Translations under genes and position numbers: made by a program | DNA from: Sphingomonas lacunae | GTDB taxonomy: Bacteria; Pseudomonadota; Alphaproteobacteria; Sphingomonadales; Sphingomonadaceae | Assembly (NCBI RefSeq): GCF_012979535.1 | Contig: NZ_CP053015.1 | Location: 2,852,001-2,916,000, forward strand | Direction of reading: 5' to 3' | DNA: 64,000 bases | Shown here: positions 27,998 to 36,446 of the stretch, piece after piece | How positions within the stretch are numbered: position 1 is the first letter of the stretch | Layout of the letters: each line of letters starts with the position of its first letter | Notes under the pieces: model-generated | The model's database searches: none | Told to the model about the DNA's origin: nothing | Seen by the model: the letters and a program-made list of their open reading frames with translations, nothing else

Positions 27998-28038
27998 CCC
28001 CATGCAACGGGGCATGCCAACGATGGTGCGATTGGGAT

Positions 28039-28112
28039 TGGATGCCCCGCGAGGATTCGAACCTCGATAGACGGAATCAGAATCCGTAGTCTTACCTTTA
28101 GACGACGGGGCA
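28039..28112 (-). tRNA. tRNA-Gln (anticodon CTG)
   Basis: The minus strand folds to a full cloverleaf. The acceptor stem is TGCCCCG/CGGGGCA, the D arm GTCT-AGAC, the anticodon stem ACGGA/TCCGT with loop TTCTGAT (anticodon CTG, reading CAG), and the T arm CGAGG-TTCGAAT-CCTCG. The discriminator is T, and CCA is encoded. The U1-A72 pair suits tRNA-Gln. Confidence 0.95.
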
Positions 28113-28322
28113 GTGAGGCGGCGCAATTATCCGTCGGGCGGGGGCAAGTCAAGCGCCGCGCGGCGCATTGCGCCCCTGTGTCGCGGGCAGGCAGGCTGAA
28201 TCCGCGCTTGCGCTTCCCTTTGGCTAGGTTAGCATGTCAGGCCGCGTCATTTCCTGCGAGGATCAGGCCTGTAGGCCCGGCTCCGGCATGACAGGAAAAA
28301 CGTGAAGGGGAGGAGGCGGTCT

Positions 28323-29636
28323 ATGCGTCACGTCGCTGTCGTTGGATCGGGGCCGGCAGGCTATTATACTGCCGAGGCCCTTCAAAAAGGACTGGGTGAC
28401 CGGGTCCGCATCGACATTCTCGATCGGTTACCGGTTCCTTTTGGCCTGATCCGGACAGGTGTTGCCCCTGACCATCAATCGATCAAAGCCGTCTCTCGCC
28501 GCTATGAAGCGGTCAACCTTACCGAACATGTCCGTTTTGTCGGCCATGTGAATGTGGGTACAGATGTCAGTGTCGATGAACTGATGGGCCTGTATGACGC
28601 GGTCGTGCTGGCAACCGGCGCTCCGGCAGACCGTTCACTCGACATTCCCGGCTGTGACCTGCCCGGCGTGATTGGCAGTGCGGCCTTTGTTGGCTGGTAC
28701 AACGGCCATCCCGATTTCGCCCGCCTCGACCCGCCGCTCGACACCACCAATGTCGCGGTGATTGGCAATGGCAATGTGGCCCTGGATGTCGCCCGCATCC
28801 TTTCGAAAACACCGGATGAATTCCACGGCAGCGATATTGTCGCCCACGCCCTCGAATTGCTCGCCGACAGCCATGTCCGCACTATCCGCCTGATCGGCCG
28901 GCGCGGACCGCATCAGATCGCCATGACACCCAAGGAACTCGGCGAACTGGGTCATCTGTCGCGGGCCGCACCGCGTGTCGACCCGCTTGATTTTCCTGAC
29001 ATAGGTGAAGACGCCCTGCTCGAACCGGGTATGCGCAAGTCGGTCAGCCATCTGCGTGAATTTGCCGCCAACCCGATTGCCAAACCCGTGACCATCGAAT
29101 TTGATTTCTTTGCAATGCCAGTAGCCGTCGAAGGCAAGGGCCGGGCGGAGCGTCTGGTGCTTGAAAAGACACGACTCGATGAAGACCTGCGCTCTGTCGG
29201 GACCGGGGAGCATTATACCGTTCCGGCAGGTCTGGTGATCGCCTGCATCGGGTATCGCACACCACCGATCAGCGATGTCCCCTATGAACATGGTCGCGGC
29301 CGCTTTGCCAATGATGCCGGACTGATCCTTCCTGGCCTCTATTGTGTTGGCTGGGCGCGGCGCGGACCGTCAGGCACGATTGGCACAAACAAGCCGGATG
29401 GCGCCGCCATAGCCGAGCGGATCATCGCCGAGACGGGAGGCCCCGATGCGGCCGGGAGTGGCAAGCGCGGCCGGGCTGGCCTGGACGATCTTATCGCGTT
29501 GCGAGGCCTTGATATTGTGACGTTTCGTGACTGGCAAAAGATTGACGCGGCTGAAATTGCCGCCGCCCGGGCAGGTGCCCCGCGCGAAAAACTGGTCCAC
29601 ATCCCGCACATGCTCGATGCACGCGATTTAAAATGA
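28323..29636 (+). CDS. Ferredoxin/adrenodoxin-NADP+ reductase (FprA type)
   Basis: A 437-residue flavoprotein like mycobacterial FprA and mitochondrial adrenodoxin reductase, which pass electrons between NADPH and ferredoxin. The FAD-binding GSGPAGYYTAEAL is at residues 9-21. FGLIRTGVAPDHQSIK, the NADP-binding IGNGNVALDVARIL and the late GWARRGPSGTIGTNKPDG are typical. Start ATG 28323 follows GGGAGGAGG; a GTG at 28302 lies upstream of that site and is not used. The partner ferredoxin or P450 is not in the window. The 200 bases before it hold only tRNA-Gln flank sequence and presumably the promoter. Confidence 0.93.
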   Translation: MRHVAVVGSGPAGYYTAEALQKGLGDRVRIDILDRLPVPFGLIRTGVAPDHQSIKAVSRRYEAVNLTEHVRFVGHVNVGTDVSVDELMGLYDAVVLATGAPADRSLDIPGCDLPGVIGSAAFVGWYNGHPDFARLDPPLDTTNVAVIGNGNVALDVARILSKTPDEFHGSDIVAHALELLADSHVRTIRLIGRRGPHQIAMTPKELGELGHLSRAAPRVDPLDFPDIGEDALLEPGMRKSVSHLREFAANPIAKPVTIEFDFFAMPVAVEGKGRAERLVLEKTRLDEDLRSVGTGEHYTVPAGLVIACIGYRTPPISDVPYEHGRGRFANDAGLILPGLYCVGWARRGPSGTIGTNKPDGAAIAERIIAETGGPDAAGSGKRGRAGLDDLIALRGLDIVTFRDWQKIDAAEIAAARAGAPREKLVHIPHMLDARDLK

Positions 29637-29701
29637 ACAATTTGTTTAGGATTTCCGGCTAGTTGCTTCGCATTGACCGAGTGAAAGGCGGAACGAATCA
29701 C

Positions 29702-30040
29702 GTGGGTATCATGCCTGACTTTCCTGCACATTTGCGTTCGGCCGACGTCGATCGTCGTGGCGGAGATCGTGCGGGCGTGGCTATCGACGCGGATATTCGC
29801 AAAATGGGTCGCACGCCCTTCAAGGTGCAGGTTCGTGACCTGTCCCAGACTGGCTGTCGTGCGGAAACCCTGACCAAGACCATTCCGGGCGACCGCATTT
29901 GGCTCACCATTCCCGGTTTTCAGGCAATCGAAGCGACCATCCGTTGGTCCAACGCGCGCGGCTGTGGCATCCAGTGGAACCAGCCACTGCATCCGTCGGT
30001 GTTCGACCATATCCGGATGCGTTACCCTGACGCTTTTTAA
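29702..30040 (+). CDS. PilZ-domain protein
   Basis: A 112-residue single-domain protein. A basic N-terminal segment (RSADVDRRGGDRAGV) and VRDLSQTGCRAET resemble the RxxxR and D/NxSxxG motifs of PilZ c-di-GMP receptors. RRGGDR is an imperfect RxxxR, so ligand binding is probable but not certain. IRWSNARGCGIQW closes the beta-barrel. GTG at 29702 lies 9 bases after AAAGGCGGA; an internal ATG at 29711 is an alternative. It fits with a GGDEF-EAL protein near the window end, although they are not linked. Confidence 0.8.
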   Translation: MGIMPDFPAHLRSADVDRRGGDRAGVAIDADIRKMGRTPFKVQVRDLSQTGCRAETLTKTIPGDRIWLTIPGFQAIEATIRWSNARGCGIQWNQPLHPSVFDHIRMRYPDAF

Positions 30041-30094
30041 GCGCGGGTAATCCGGCTGTTCGTCAAACTGGCGCTGGCCCGCATAACGCGCTAG

Positions 30095-30487
30095 ATGCGC
30101 GCCATGTCTTCCACCTTGATCGTCATGCTCGGCGGCGCCCTTGGCGCAGCCATGCGCTATCATCTGAGCCGCAGCGCCACGCATTGGCTTTCTGGTGGCC
30201 TGCTGGCAGGCTGGCCGGCGGCGACGCTGCTGGTCAATGTATCGGGCAGCCTTGCCATGGGTGTGCTGGTGGGCTGGCTGCACCGTCACGGTCCTGCTGA
30301 GCCGTGGCGATTGCTTTTGGGTGTCGGCCTGCTTGGCGGCTTTACAACCTTTTCCGCATTCAGTCTTGAAACCATCGGTCTGATTCAATCAGATCGCTGG
30401 CTGGCGGCGTTTGTTTACATTGGCCTGTCGGTTTTTCTTTCCCTCGCCGGGCTGTTGGCCGGCATGAATTTGGTGCGTGCCCTGTGA
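30095..30487 (+). CDS. crcB: Fluoride channel Fluc/CrcB
   Basis: A 130-residue small membrane protein with four hydrophobic helices that exports fluoride as a dual-topology dimer. Motifs GGALGAAMRYHLSR, LLVNVSGSLAMG and GGFTTFSAFSLET are the family signature. Starting from ATG 30104 gives the canonical length as well. I do not see a fluoride riboswitch in the 55 bases before it. Its stop overlaps the start of the pseudouridine synthase gene, heading a six-gene overlapping operon that runs to 33917. Confidence 0.94.
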   Translation: MRAMSSTLIVMLGGALGAAMRYHLSRSATHWLSGGLLAGWPAATLLVNVSGSLAMGVLVGWLHRHGPAEPWRLLLGVGLLGGFTTFSAFSLETIGLIQSDRWLAAFVYIGLSVFLSLAGLLAGMNLVRAL

Positions 30488-31695
30488 GTGAAGACATCCC
30501 CCTATCGCCAGACGCGCCGGCGTCGGCCAAGGCACGCAAATTGGCGGTCAACGAGTATCGCATTGCTGCCGACGATGACGGCATCCGGCTTGACCGGTGG
30601 TTCAAGCGGCATCGCGACGATGTGCCGCATGCGCTGATTGCCCGCTGGTGCCGAACGGGTGCGATCCGCCTTGATGGATCAAAGACCGACCCAGCCGAGC
30701 GCATTTCCGCCGGCCAATTGCTCAGTGTGCCCCAACCGGGCGTCAACGCCCACACGCCGCGTCCGCGCACCACCCGCAAGCCGATGACGCCAGAGGCGAT
30801 CGAACTGGCGCAGTCGATGGTGCTGCACCAGGACAGCGATGCCATCGTCCTCAACAAGCTGCCCGGTCTCGCAACCCAGGGTGGCACTGGCACGACCAGC
30901 CATGTTGACGGATTGCTCGACGCCTTTTTTGATGAGGACAAGGGTCGGCCAAAACTGGTTCACCGGCTGGACAAGGACACATCGGGGGTCCTGCTTGTTG
31001 CCCGCAGTCCCGGCGCGGCGGCCAAATTCTCCAAAAGCTTTGCCGGCCGTTCCGCGCGCAAGACCTATTGGGCTATCATCACCGGCGTGCCCTCAATCGA
31101 AAGCGGACAGATCGACCTGCCACTCGCCAAACAGCCGGGAAGCGGCGGCGAAAAAATGCATGTCGACGAGGAAAATGGCCTGCCCTCGCGTACCCGCTAT
31201 CGCATCATCGAACGAGCGGGGAATGCCGCGGCCTTTGTCGAATTGCAACCGCTCACCGGGCGGACTCACCAATTGCGCGTCCACATGGCAGCCATCGGGC
31301 ACCCGATTGTCGGTGACGGCAAATATGGCGGCAAAGCGGCTTTTCTGACCGGTAGCATCTCGCGCAAGCTCCACCTCCACGCCCGCCGGCTGCGCATTGA
31401 TCATCCGGCGGGGGGAAAAATCGATGTCACCGCGCCCCTGCCTGATCATTTTGCCGAGTCCCTCGCTGCCCTCGGTTTTGACGAACTGGCTGGTGACGCG
31501 CTGGCCAATGTCGCCGATTTTGTGCCGCCTGATCCCGACGCCAAGAAGCGGGCCCAGGCCCGTGATGCCCGCCGGGCGCGCAAGGGTGAACGTCGCGCCC
31601 GTGGCACTGCCGCCCCGGCACGCGCCCCCGCCGGCAAGCGTCCTGCTAAGTCGGGCACACCCCGGCGCCCCGGTGGCAGCACAAGGAGCCGCTGA
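30484..31695 (+). CDS. RluC/RluD-family 23S rRNA pseudouridine synthase
   Basis: A 403-residue enzyme with an S4 RNA-binding domain (about residues 20-75, IRLDRWFKRH) and the RluA-type catalytic domain with HRLDKDTSGVLLVAR, in which the Asp is the nucleophile, and GRTHQLRVHMAAIGHPIVGD. Members modify uridines in 23S rRNA, and the RluC group is the best match by eye. The C-terminal 60 residues form a Lys/Arg/Ala/Pro-rich tail (RAQARDARRARKGERRARG) not found in E. coli RluC, probably an RNA-binding extension. It starts at GTG overlapping crcB. Confidence 0.9.
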   Translation: MSEDIPLSPDAPASAKARKLAVNEYRIAADDDGIRLDRWFKRHRDDVPHALIARWCRTGAIRLDGSKTDPAERISAGQLLSVPQPGVNAHTPRPRTTRKPMTPEAIELAQSMVLHQDSDAIVLNKLPGLATQGGTGTTSHVDGLLDAFFDEDKGRPKLVHRLDKDTSGVLLVARSPGAAAKFSKSFAGRSARKTYWAIITGVPSIESGQIDLPLAKQPGSGGEKMHVDEENGLPSRTRYRIIERAGNAAAFVELQPLTGRTHQLRVHMAAIGHPIVGDGKYGGKAAFLTGSISRKLHLHARRLRIDHPAGGKIDVTAPLPDHFAESLAALGFDELAGDALANVADFVPPDPDAKKRAQARDARRARKGERRARGTAAPARAPAGKRPAKSGTPRRPGGSTRSR

Positions 31696-32312
31696 TGCAC
31701 CCGAACCGGGCATTCCACTGGGAAGACCGCGACGCCATGCGCCGGCTGGTCGCCGACATCGGCTTTGGCACGCTGTTCGCTGCGACACCGGATGGACCGC
31801 GCGCAGTGCACCTTCCCGTGGTAATCGACGGTAATGTGCTCAGCTTTCATCTGGCACGCGGCAATGCACTGACCCGGCATCTCCATGGCACGCCCGCCCT
31901 GTTCAGCCTGCTTGGACCGGATGCCTATGTCAGCCCGGACTGGTATGGCATCGGGCCTGACCAGGTACCGACTTGGAACTATCTGGCAGTCGAGCTGGAG
32001 GGTCCGGTCCGGCGGCTCGATGAAGCCGACATGCTCGCACAGGTCGATGCGCTGGCGGACCAGCATGAACGGCGGATCATGGACAAGCAGCCGTGGACGC
32101 GGGACAAGGCGGACCCGGCCTATGTCCGAAAGCTGCTGGCAGGCATCACGGGCTTCGCGCTCGACATCACCGCCTGGCGCGGCACCATGAAGCTTGCCCA
32201 GAACAAGCCGGTGGAGGCCCGGCTCGCCGTCGCTGACGCACTGGAAGGCGAAGGCCGCCGGTCGATGGCCCATTTGATGCGCAGTCTGGTGCTCAGCGAG
32301 GACAAGGCATGA
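31695..32312 (+). CDS. PaiB-like FMN-binding protein
   Basis: A 205-residue protein of the FMN-binding negative transcriptional regulator (PaiB) family. It has the flavin-reductase split-barrel fold and typical stretches MHPNRAFHWEDRDAMRRLV, ALFSLLGPDAYVSPDWYG, VPTWNYLAVELEG and GTMKLAQNKP. In Bacillus PaiB influences sporulation and protease genes, but the biochemical function here is unknown. The ATG is joined to the TGA of the rluC-like gene and the stop overlaps the next ATG. Confidence 0.9.
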   Translation: MHPNRAFHWEDRDAMRRLVADIGFGTLFAATPDGPRAVHLPVVIDGNVLSFHLARGNALTRHLHGTPALFSLLGPDAYVSPDWYGIGPDQVPTWNYLAVELEGPVRRLDEADMLAQVDALADQHERRIMDKQPWTRDKADPAYVRKLLAGITGFALDITAWRGTMKLAQNKPVEARLAVADALEGEGRRSMAHLMRSLVLSEDKA

Positions 32313-32989
32313 GCAGCCAGCGCCTTGCCCTGTTTGACTGCGACGGAACGCTGGCAGACAGCCAGCATGAGATTGTCACCGCAATGACAGAGGCGTTTGC
32401 CGCGCTGAACCTTGACTGCCCGCCACCGCAATCGGTCCGCGCGATCATCGGGCTCAGCGTGCCGCGCGCCATCCGGATGCTGGCGCCCGACCTGGACGAT
32501 GCCATGCAAGACCGGCTGTCAGATGCCTATCGCGACGCCTACTTCGCCGCACGGACGACCGCTGGCGCGCAGCCTGAGCCTCTCTATGACGGGATCGTCG
32601 CGATGCTCGATCAGCTGACGGCAGATGGATGGCTGCTCGGCGTTGCCACTGGCAAGTCCCAACGCGGCCTGCTTCGCCTGTTGGGCGCGCACGGCATAGG
32701 TGACCGCTTCGTCACCTTGCAGACTGCCGATTTCCACCCGTCCAAACCTCACCCCTCGATGGTGGAGGCGGCTTTGGCCGAAACCGGCTGCACGGCGCGA
32801 TCGACCGTCGTCATTGGCGATACCGCCTTTGACATGGCCATGGCGCAGGCAGCGGGCGCGCTCGCGCTTGGCGTTGGCTGGGGCTATCATGAGGCTGACG
32901 ATCTTGTTGCCCATGGCGCGATGATGGTGGCCGAACAGGTTGGCGACATTCCCGCGTTACTTCATTCCCTTCTGGATATACCGGCATGA
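32309..32989 (+). CDS. HAD-superfamily hydrolase (phosphoglycolate phosphatase-like)
   Basis: A 226-residue HAD phosphatase with motif I LFDCDGTLADS (nucleophile D9, acid D11), motif II Thr in VATGK, and motif IV IGDTAFDMAMAQAAG. The C1 cap is helical. The family includes phosphoglycolate phosphatases and AMP/pyrophosphatases; the substrate cannot be read from the sequence. It overlaps both neighbours by four bases. Confidence 0.9.
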   Translation: MSSQRLALFDCDGTLADSQHEIVTAMTEAFAALNLDCPPPQSVRAIIGLSVPRAIRMLAPDLDDAMQDRLSDAYRDAYFAARTTAGAQPEPLYDGIVAMLDQLTADGWLLGVATGKSQRGLLRLLGAHGIGDRFVTLQTADFHPSKPHPSMVEAALAETGCTARSTVVIGDTAFDMAMAQAAGALALGVGWGYHEADDLVAHGAMMVAEQVGDIPALLHSLLDIPA

Positions 32990-33231
32990 CCACTCCCGCA
33001 CCCGACCCTGCCCGCGCCCGCTTTGCCATGCTGATGGCCGTCCGCATTTCGGCTGTGCTGATGGTGATGGGCGGAATGCTGATCGCCAGTGACCGCTTTC
33101 CTTCCATCGCGCCTCCGCTGGCGCAGTGGCTCGGCTATGCAATGATGGCCATTGGCTTTCTTGAACTTGTGATCATCGTCCCGATGCTGCACCGCCGCTG
33201 GCGGTCACCGCGTGACGGGGACGCCCAATGA
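32986..33231 (+). CDS. Small two-helix membrane protein
   Basis: An 81-residue protein with a Pro/Ala-rich start and two transmembrane segments (MLMAVRISAVLMVMGGMLI and MMAIGFLELVIIVPML), ending in a basic RRWRSPRDGDAQ tail. No known family is recognised. Four-base overlaps on both sides place it within the operon, directly before atp12. Confidence 0.8.
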   Translation: MTTPAPDPARARFAMLMAVRISAVLMVMGGMLIASDRFPSIAPPLAQWLGYAMMAIGFLELVIIVPMLHRRWRSPRDGDAQ

Positions 33232-33917
33232 AACGCTTTTACAAGGCGGTGACCCATGCCCCTGCCGAGCAGGGGTTCGCCATATTGCTCGACGGGCGGT
33301 CGATCCGCACCCCGAAAAAGGAAGCCTTGATTGTCCCAACCGCCCCGCTGGCTGCGGCCATTGCTGCCGAATGGGACGCGCAGGACGAGGATATCCTGCC
33401 CGCCACCATGCCCCTCACCGGCATGGCCAATGCCGCTATCGACCTGATCGCCCCAGACATTGCTGCTTTTGCCGCCCCACTCGCAGCCTATGGCGAAACC
33501 GATCTTCTCTGCTATCGGGCCCCGGAGGCCGATCTTGCCGCCACCGAAGCGGAGGTCTGGAACCCGATCCTGGCCTGGGCAGAGACACGGCACGGGGTCG
33601 AATTCACGCTGGTCAACGGCATCATGCACCAGCCACAACCACCAGCAACGCTGGCTGCCTTGTCCTCAGCACTGGCCGCGTACGATCCCTTTCGCCTTGC
33701 TGCCCTGTCGCCGCTCATCACCATCGGTGGCAGCCTGGTCGTTGCCCTGGCGCTCGTCGAGCGCGCCTTTGACAGCGAACAGCTGTGGCAGGCGGTCACG
33801 CTTGACGAAGTCTGGCAGGAAAATCGCTGGGGCGCCGATGAGGAAGCGCTCAAGGCCCGCGCGAACAAGCATGTCGAATGGCAGGCGGCGACGCGTTTCC
33901 TTGCCCTGCTTGCCTGA
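33228..33917 (+). CDS. ATP12-family chaperone for F1 ATP synthase assembly
   Basis: A 229-residue ATP12-like protein: MKRFYKAVTHAPAEQGFAILLDGRSIRTPKKEALIVPT is the characteristic opening, and AYGETDLLCYRA the conserved middle. In mitochondria Atp12 binds the F1 alpha subunit during assembly, and alphaproteobacteria carry related proteins. The last gene of the operon that begins with crcB; no atp operon is seen in the window. A weak hairpin at 33940-33970 follows. Confidence 0.92.
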   Translation: MKRFYKAVTHAPAEQGFAILLDGRSIRTPKKEALIVPTAPLAAAIAAEWDAQDEDILPATMPLTGMANAAIDLIAPDIAAFAAPLAAYGETDLLCYRAPEADLAATEAEVWNPILAWAETRHGVEFTLVNGIMHQPQPPATLAALSSALAAYDPFRLAALSPLITIGGSLVVALALVERAFDSEQLWQAVTLDEVWQENRWGADEEALKARANKHVEWQAATRFLALLA

Positions 33918-33939
33918 GGGCACCGGTCGGCAGGAAGGC

Positions 33940-33970
33940 GCGGCATTCCCAGGGATCCCAGGGACGCCGC
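33940..33970. terminator. Possible bidirectional hairpin
   Basis: GCGGC-a-TTCCC/GGGA-c-GCCGC encloses a short palindromic loop between two convergent genes. No T-run follows, so this is a weak candidate. Confidence 0.35.
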
Positions 33971-33980
33971 AATCCCAGAC

Positions 33981-34811
33981 TTATTGCTTCAGCGGAACCG
34001 GATCGACATAGACAGGCGTACGCTTTTCGAACACCGACATCACCGCCTCACGCTGATTGGGCGTGCGGATGATGGCATCCTGCTCGACACTTTCGGCCAT
34101 CAACAAGGCTTCGGCGCTCTCGAATTGCGCAACATTGGCCAGCCGCTTCATGCCCCGAATGGCATCAGGATTCTTGCCGGCAATCTCCCGCGCCAAAGCC
34201 ATGGCTTCAGCCAGCGGATCAGCCGACACATGCGTCACAAAGCCAAGGGCCTTGCCCTCTTCGCCGGTGAAGATGCGGGCGGTATAGCTGAGTTCGCGCA
34301 GCACATCGTCACGAACAATGCCGCGCCACAGCGGCAGGCCGGCCATGTCGGGCACCAGACCCCATTTCAATTCGAGGATCGCCAATTTGGTGTCGGGGTG
34401 GACAAAACGGATGTCGGCCCCGCTTAGCACCTGAAACCCGCCACCCAGCGCCACACCATGGGCGGCGGCTATCACCGGCACCGGCAATTCGCGCCAGCCC
34501 CAGCACACATGCTGCGGATGGTTGGCAATGCCATGGCTGCGGTCGGTCAACTTGCGCGACGGGTCGGATCCGCCACTGGCCATGCTTTCCATGTCCAGGC
34601 CCGCGCAAAAGGCCCTGCCCTCGCCGGACAGGACAACCACGCGCAATCCCGGCAGACTGCCGAGATACTCGATGGCTGCCGCCAGCCCGGCAAACATGTG
34701 CGGATCAAGCGCGTTCATCTTGTCGGTGCGGATCATCCGCACATCGGCAATGCCATCCTCCATACTGATGGAGACTCGCTGATTACCGTCAGTCCATTGG
34801 ATCGCACTCAC
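33981..34811 (-). CDS. Enoyl-CoA hydratase/isomerase family protein
   Basis: A 276-residue crotonase-fold enzyme. It has GEGRAFCAGLDMES for the first oxyanion-hole strand and AAHGVALGGGFQVLSGADIRF for the second. The reaction may be hydration or isomerisation of an enoyl-CoA, but substrate and exact reaction are unknown. The start GTG (34811) overlaps the stop of the upstream acyl-CoA ligase in GTGA, which strongly suggests that both act in one fatty- or aromatic-acyl-CoA route. Confidence 0.9.
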   Translation of the reverse strand: MSAIQWTDGNQRVSISMEDGIADVRMIRTDKMNALDPHMFAGLAAAIEYLGSLPGLRVVVLSGEGRAFCAGLDMESMASGGSDPSRKLTDRSHGIANHPQHVCWGWRELPVPVIAAAHGVALGGGFQVLSGADIRFVHPDTKLAILELKWGLVPDMAGLPLWRGIVRDDVLRELSYTARIFTGEEGKALGFVTHVSADPLAEAMALAREIAGKNPDAIRGMKRLANVAQFESAEALLMAESVEQDAIIRTPNQREAVMSVFEKRTPVYVDPVPLKQ

Positions 34812-36352
34812 TGTCCCTGCTCCTTGGCCTTGGCCCAATATTCGTCGCGCAACAGTCGTTTGTAGAGCTTGCCGGTCGGGTGACGGGGCAATTCCTCGCG
34901 GAAATCGATGCGGCGCGGAGTCTTCACGCCGGACAGCGCGGTCCGGCAATAAGCAACCAGTTCAGCGGCCAGATCGTCACCGGCATCGGCCATATCCTTT
35001 GGCTGAACAATGGCAATCACCTCTTCACCCATTTCGGGATGCGGTCCGCCGATCACTGCCACATCCGTCACCTTCGGGTGATTGATCATGTGGTTTTCGA
35101 TTTCCTGCGGATAGATGTTCACACCGCCTGAAATGATCATGAAGCTCTTGCGGTCAGTCAGGAACAGGAACCCGTCCTCATCCACCCAGCCAATGTCGCC
35201 CAGCGTCGACCAGCCATGCTTGTTGCGCGCCTCGGCGGTCTTGCCCGGGTCATTGTGATATTCGAATTCGGTGCCACCCTCGAAATAGATGGTGCCTTCG
35301 GTCCGCGCCGGCACCTCGTTGCCATCTTCATCACAGATGTGGAGGATGCCGTGGATCGCCTTGCCGACCGTGCCCGGCCGCTCCAGCCATTGCCCGGCGG
35401 TCACCCAGGTCAGGCCATTGCCTTCGGACCCGGCATAATATTCATTGATGACCGGTCCCCACCATTCGATCATCGCCCGCTTGACCGGCACAGGGCACGG
35501 GGCGGCGGCGTGAATGGCCAGCTTGATGCTGCTGACGTCATATTTCGCGCGCACATCATCGGGCAGCTTCAACATCCGGATGAAGTGGGTGGGCACGAAC
35601 TGGCCGCAGGTGACGCCAAATTTCTCTATCGCTTCCAGCGTCTTTTCCGCGTCGAAATGCGGCATCAGCACGACGGTGGCGCCCAGACGCTGGGCGGTCA
35701 TCGACCAGCGAAGCGGCGCGGCATGATACATGGGCGCCGGGGTCAGATAGACACTGTTTTCGCCAATGCCGAACATGCGGGCGATGTCCATCAGCGTATT
35801 CGACTGGTCGATGGCCGGATCCTCCGGCAGCGCGACCTTCACACCCTTGGGCCGGCCAGTGGTGCCGGAGGAATAGAGCATGTCGACCCCGGCGCGCTCG
35901 TCAGCAATCGGCGTCGCGGGCTGCTTGGCCAGCGCCTCTTCAAGGCTGGCAAAACCGTCGATCGCGCCGTTCTGGGCATAGCGGATGCCGTCGAACTCGA
36001 CCTTGCTGGCTTGTGCCGCCAGACTGCCGCTGGCGACGAACAGCTTCGCGCCGGAATCCGACAGGATATAATCGACTTCAGCCTTGGTAAGCCGTGTCGA
36101 AATACAGACATAAAACAGGCCAGATCGTTGCGCACCCCAGGTCAGGTTGAAATATTCGGGGCAGTTTTCGATCATCAGGGCAATGACATCCCCCGCCTGC
36201 AATCCGTGCGAACGCAGCAGGTTGGCAAATCGGTTCGACCCTTCGTCCATTTCCTTGAACGTCAGGATGCGTCCGGTTTCGCTGTCGATCACGGCGGCAT
36301 GGTCGGGGCGGCTTTGGGCAATGGTCTTAGGATGCACGGCGGCTCTCTCCAC
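34808..36352 (-). CDS. Acyl-CoA synthetase (AMP-forming)
   Basis: A 514-residue member of the acyl-adenylate ligase family. The ATP/AMP signature is YSSGTTGRPKGVKV. Further motifs are YYAGSEGNGLTWV, GDIGWVDEDGFLFLTDR and the lysine-containing PTGKLYKRLLRDEYW near the end. It activates a carboxylic acid to its CoA thioester; fatty acid is the most likely substrate class, and the specificity cannot be read. It is co-transcribed with the enoyl-CoA hydratase. It starts 95 bases downstream of the regulator at 36447 on the same strand, so read-through from that unit is possible. Confidence 0.92.
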   Translation of the reverse strand: MERAAVHPKTIAQSRPDHAAVIDSETGRILTFKEMDEGSNRFANLLRSHGLQAGDVIALMIENCPEYFNLTWGAQRSGLFYVCISTRLTKAEVDYILSDSGAKLFVASGSLAAQASKVEFDGIRYAQNGAIDGFASLEEALAKQPATPIADERAGVDMLYSSGTTGRPKGVKVALPEDPAIDQSNTLMDIARMFGIGENSVYLTPAPMYHAAPLRWSMTAQRLGATVVLMPHFDAEKTLEAIEKFGVTCGQFVPTHFIRMLKLPDDVRAKYDVSSIKLAIHAAAPCPVPVKRAMIEWWGPVINEYYAGSEGNGLTWVTAGQWLERPGTVGKAIHGILHICDEDGNEVPARTEGTIYFEGGTEFEYHNDPGKTAEARNKHGWSTLGDIGWVDEDGFLFLTDRKSFMIISGGVNIYPQEIENHMINHPKVTDVAVIGGPHPEMGEEVIAIVQPKDMADAGDDLAAELVAYCRTALSGVKTPRRIDFREELPRHPTGKLYKRLLRDEYWAKAKEQGQ

Positions 36353-36446
36353 TGACTCTCTGGTCGTTGATCGCTATTGGATGGGGATGCCCACTCCAAA
36401 GGTCAACCTAGTGGTTCCGACATGATCATAAACACGGCAATTCGCG

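Noticed and set aside
28302-28322. GTG start 7 codons before the ferredoxin reductase ATG
   Set aside because: The strong GGGAGGAGG lies between the two codons and can only serve the ATG at 28323.
30041-30094. Search for a fluoride riboswitch before crcB
   Set aside because: The 54-base gap is too short and shows no pseudoknot-like pairing segments.
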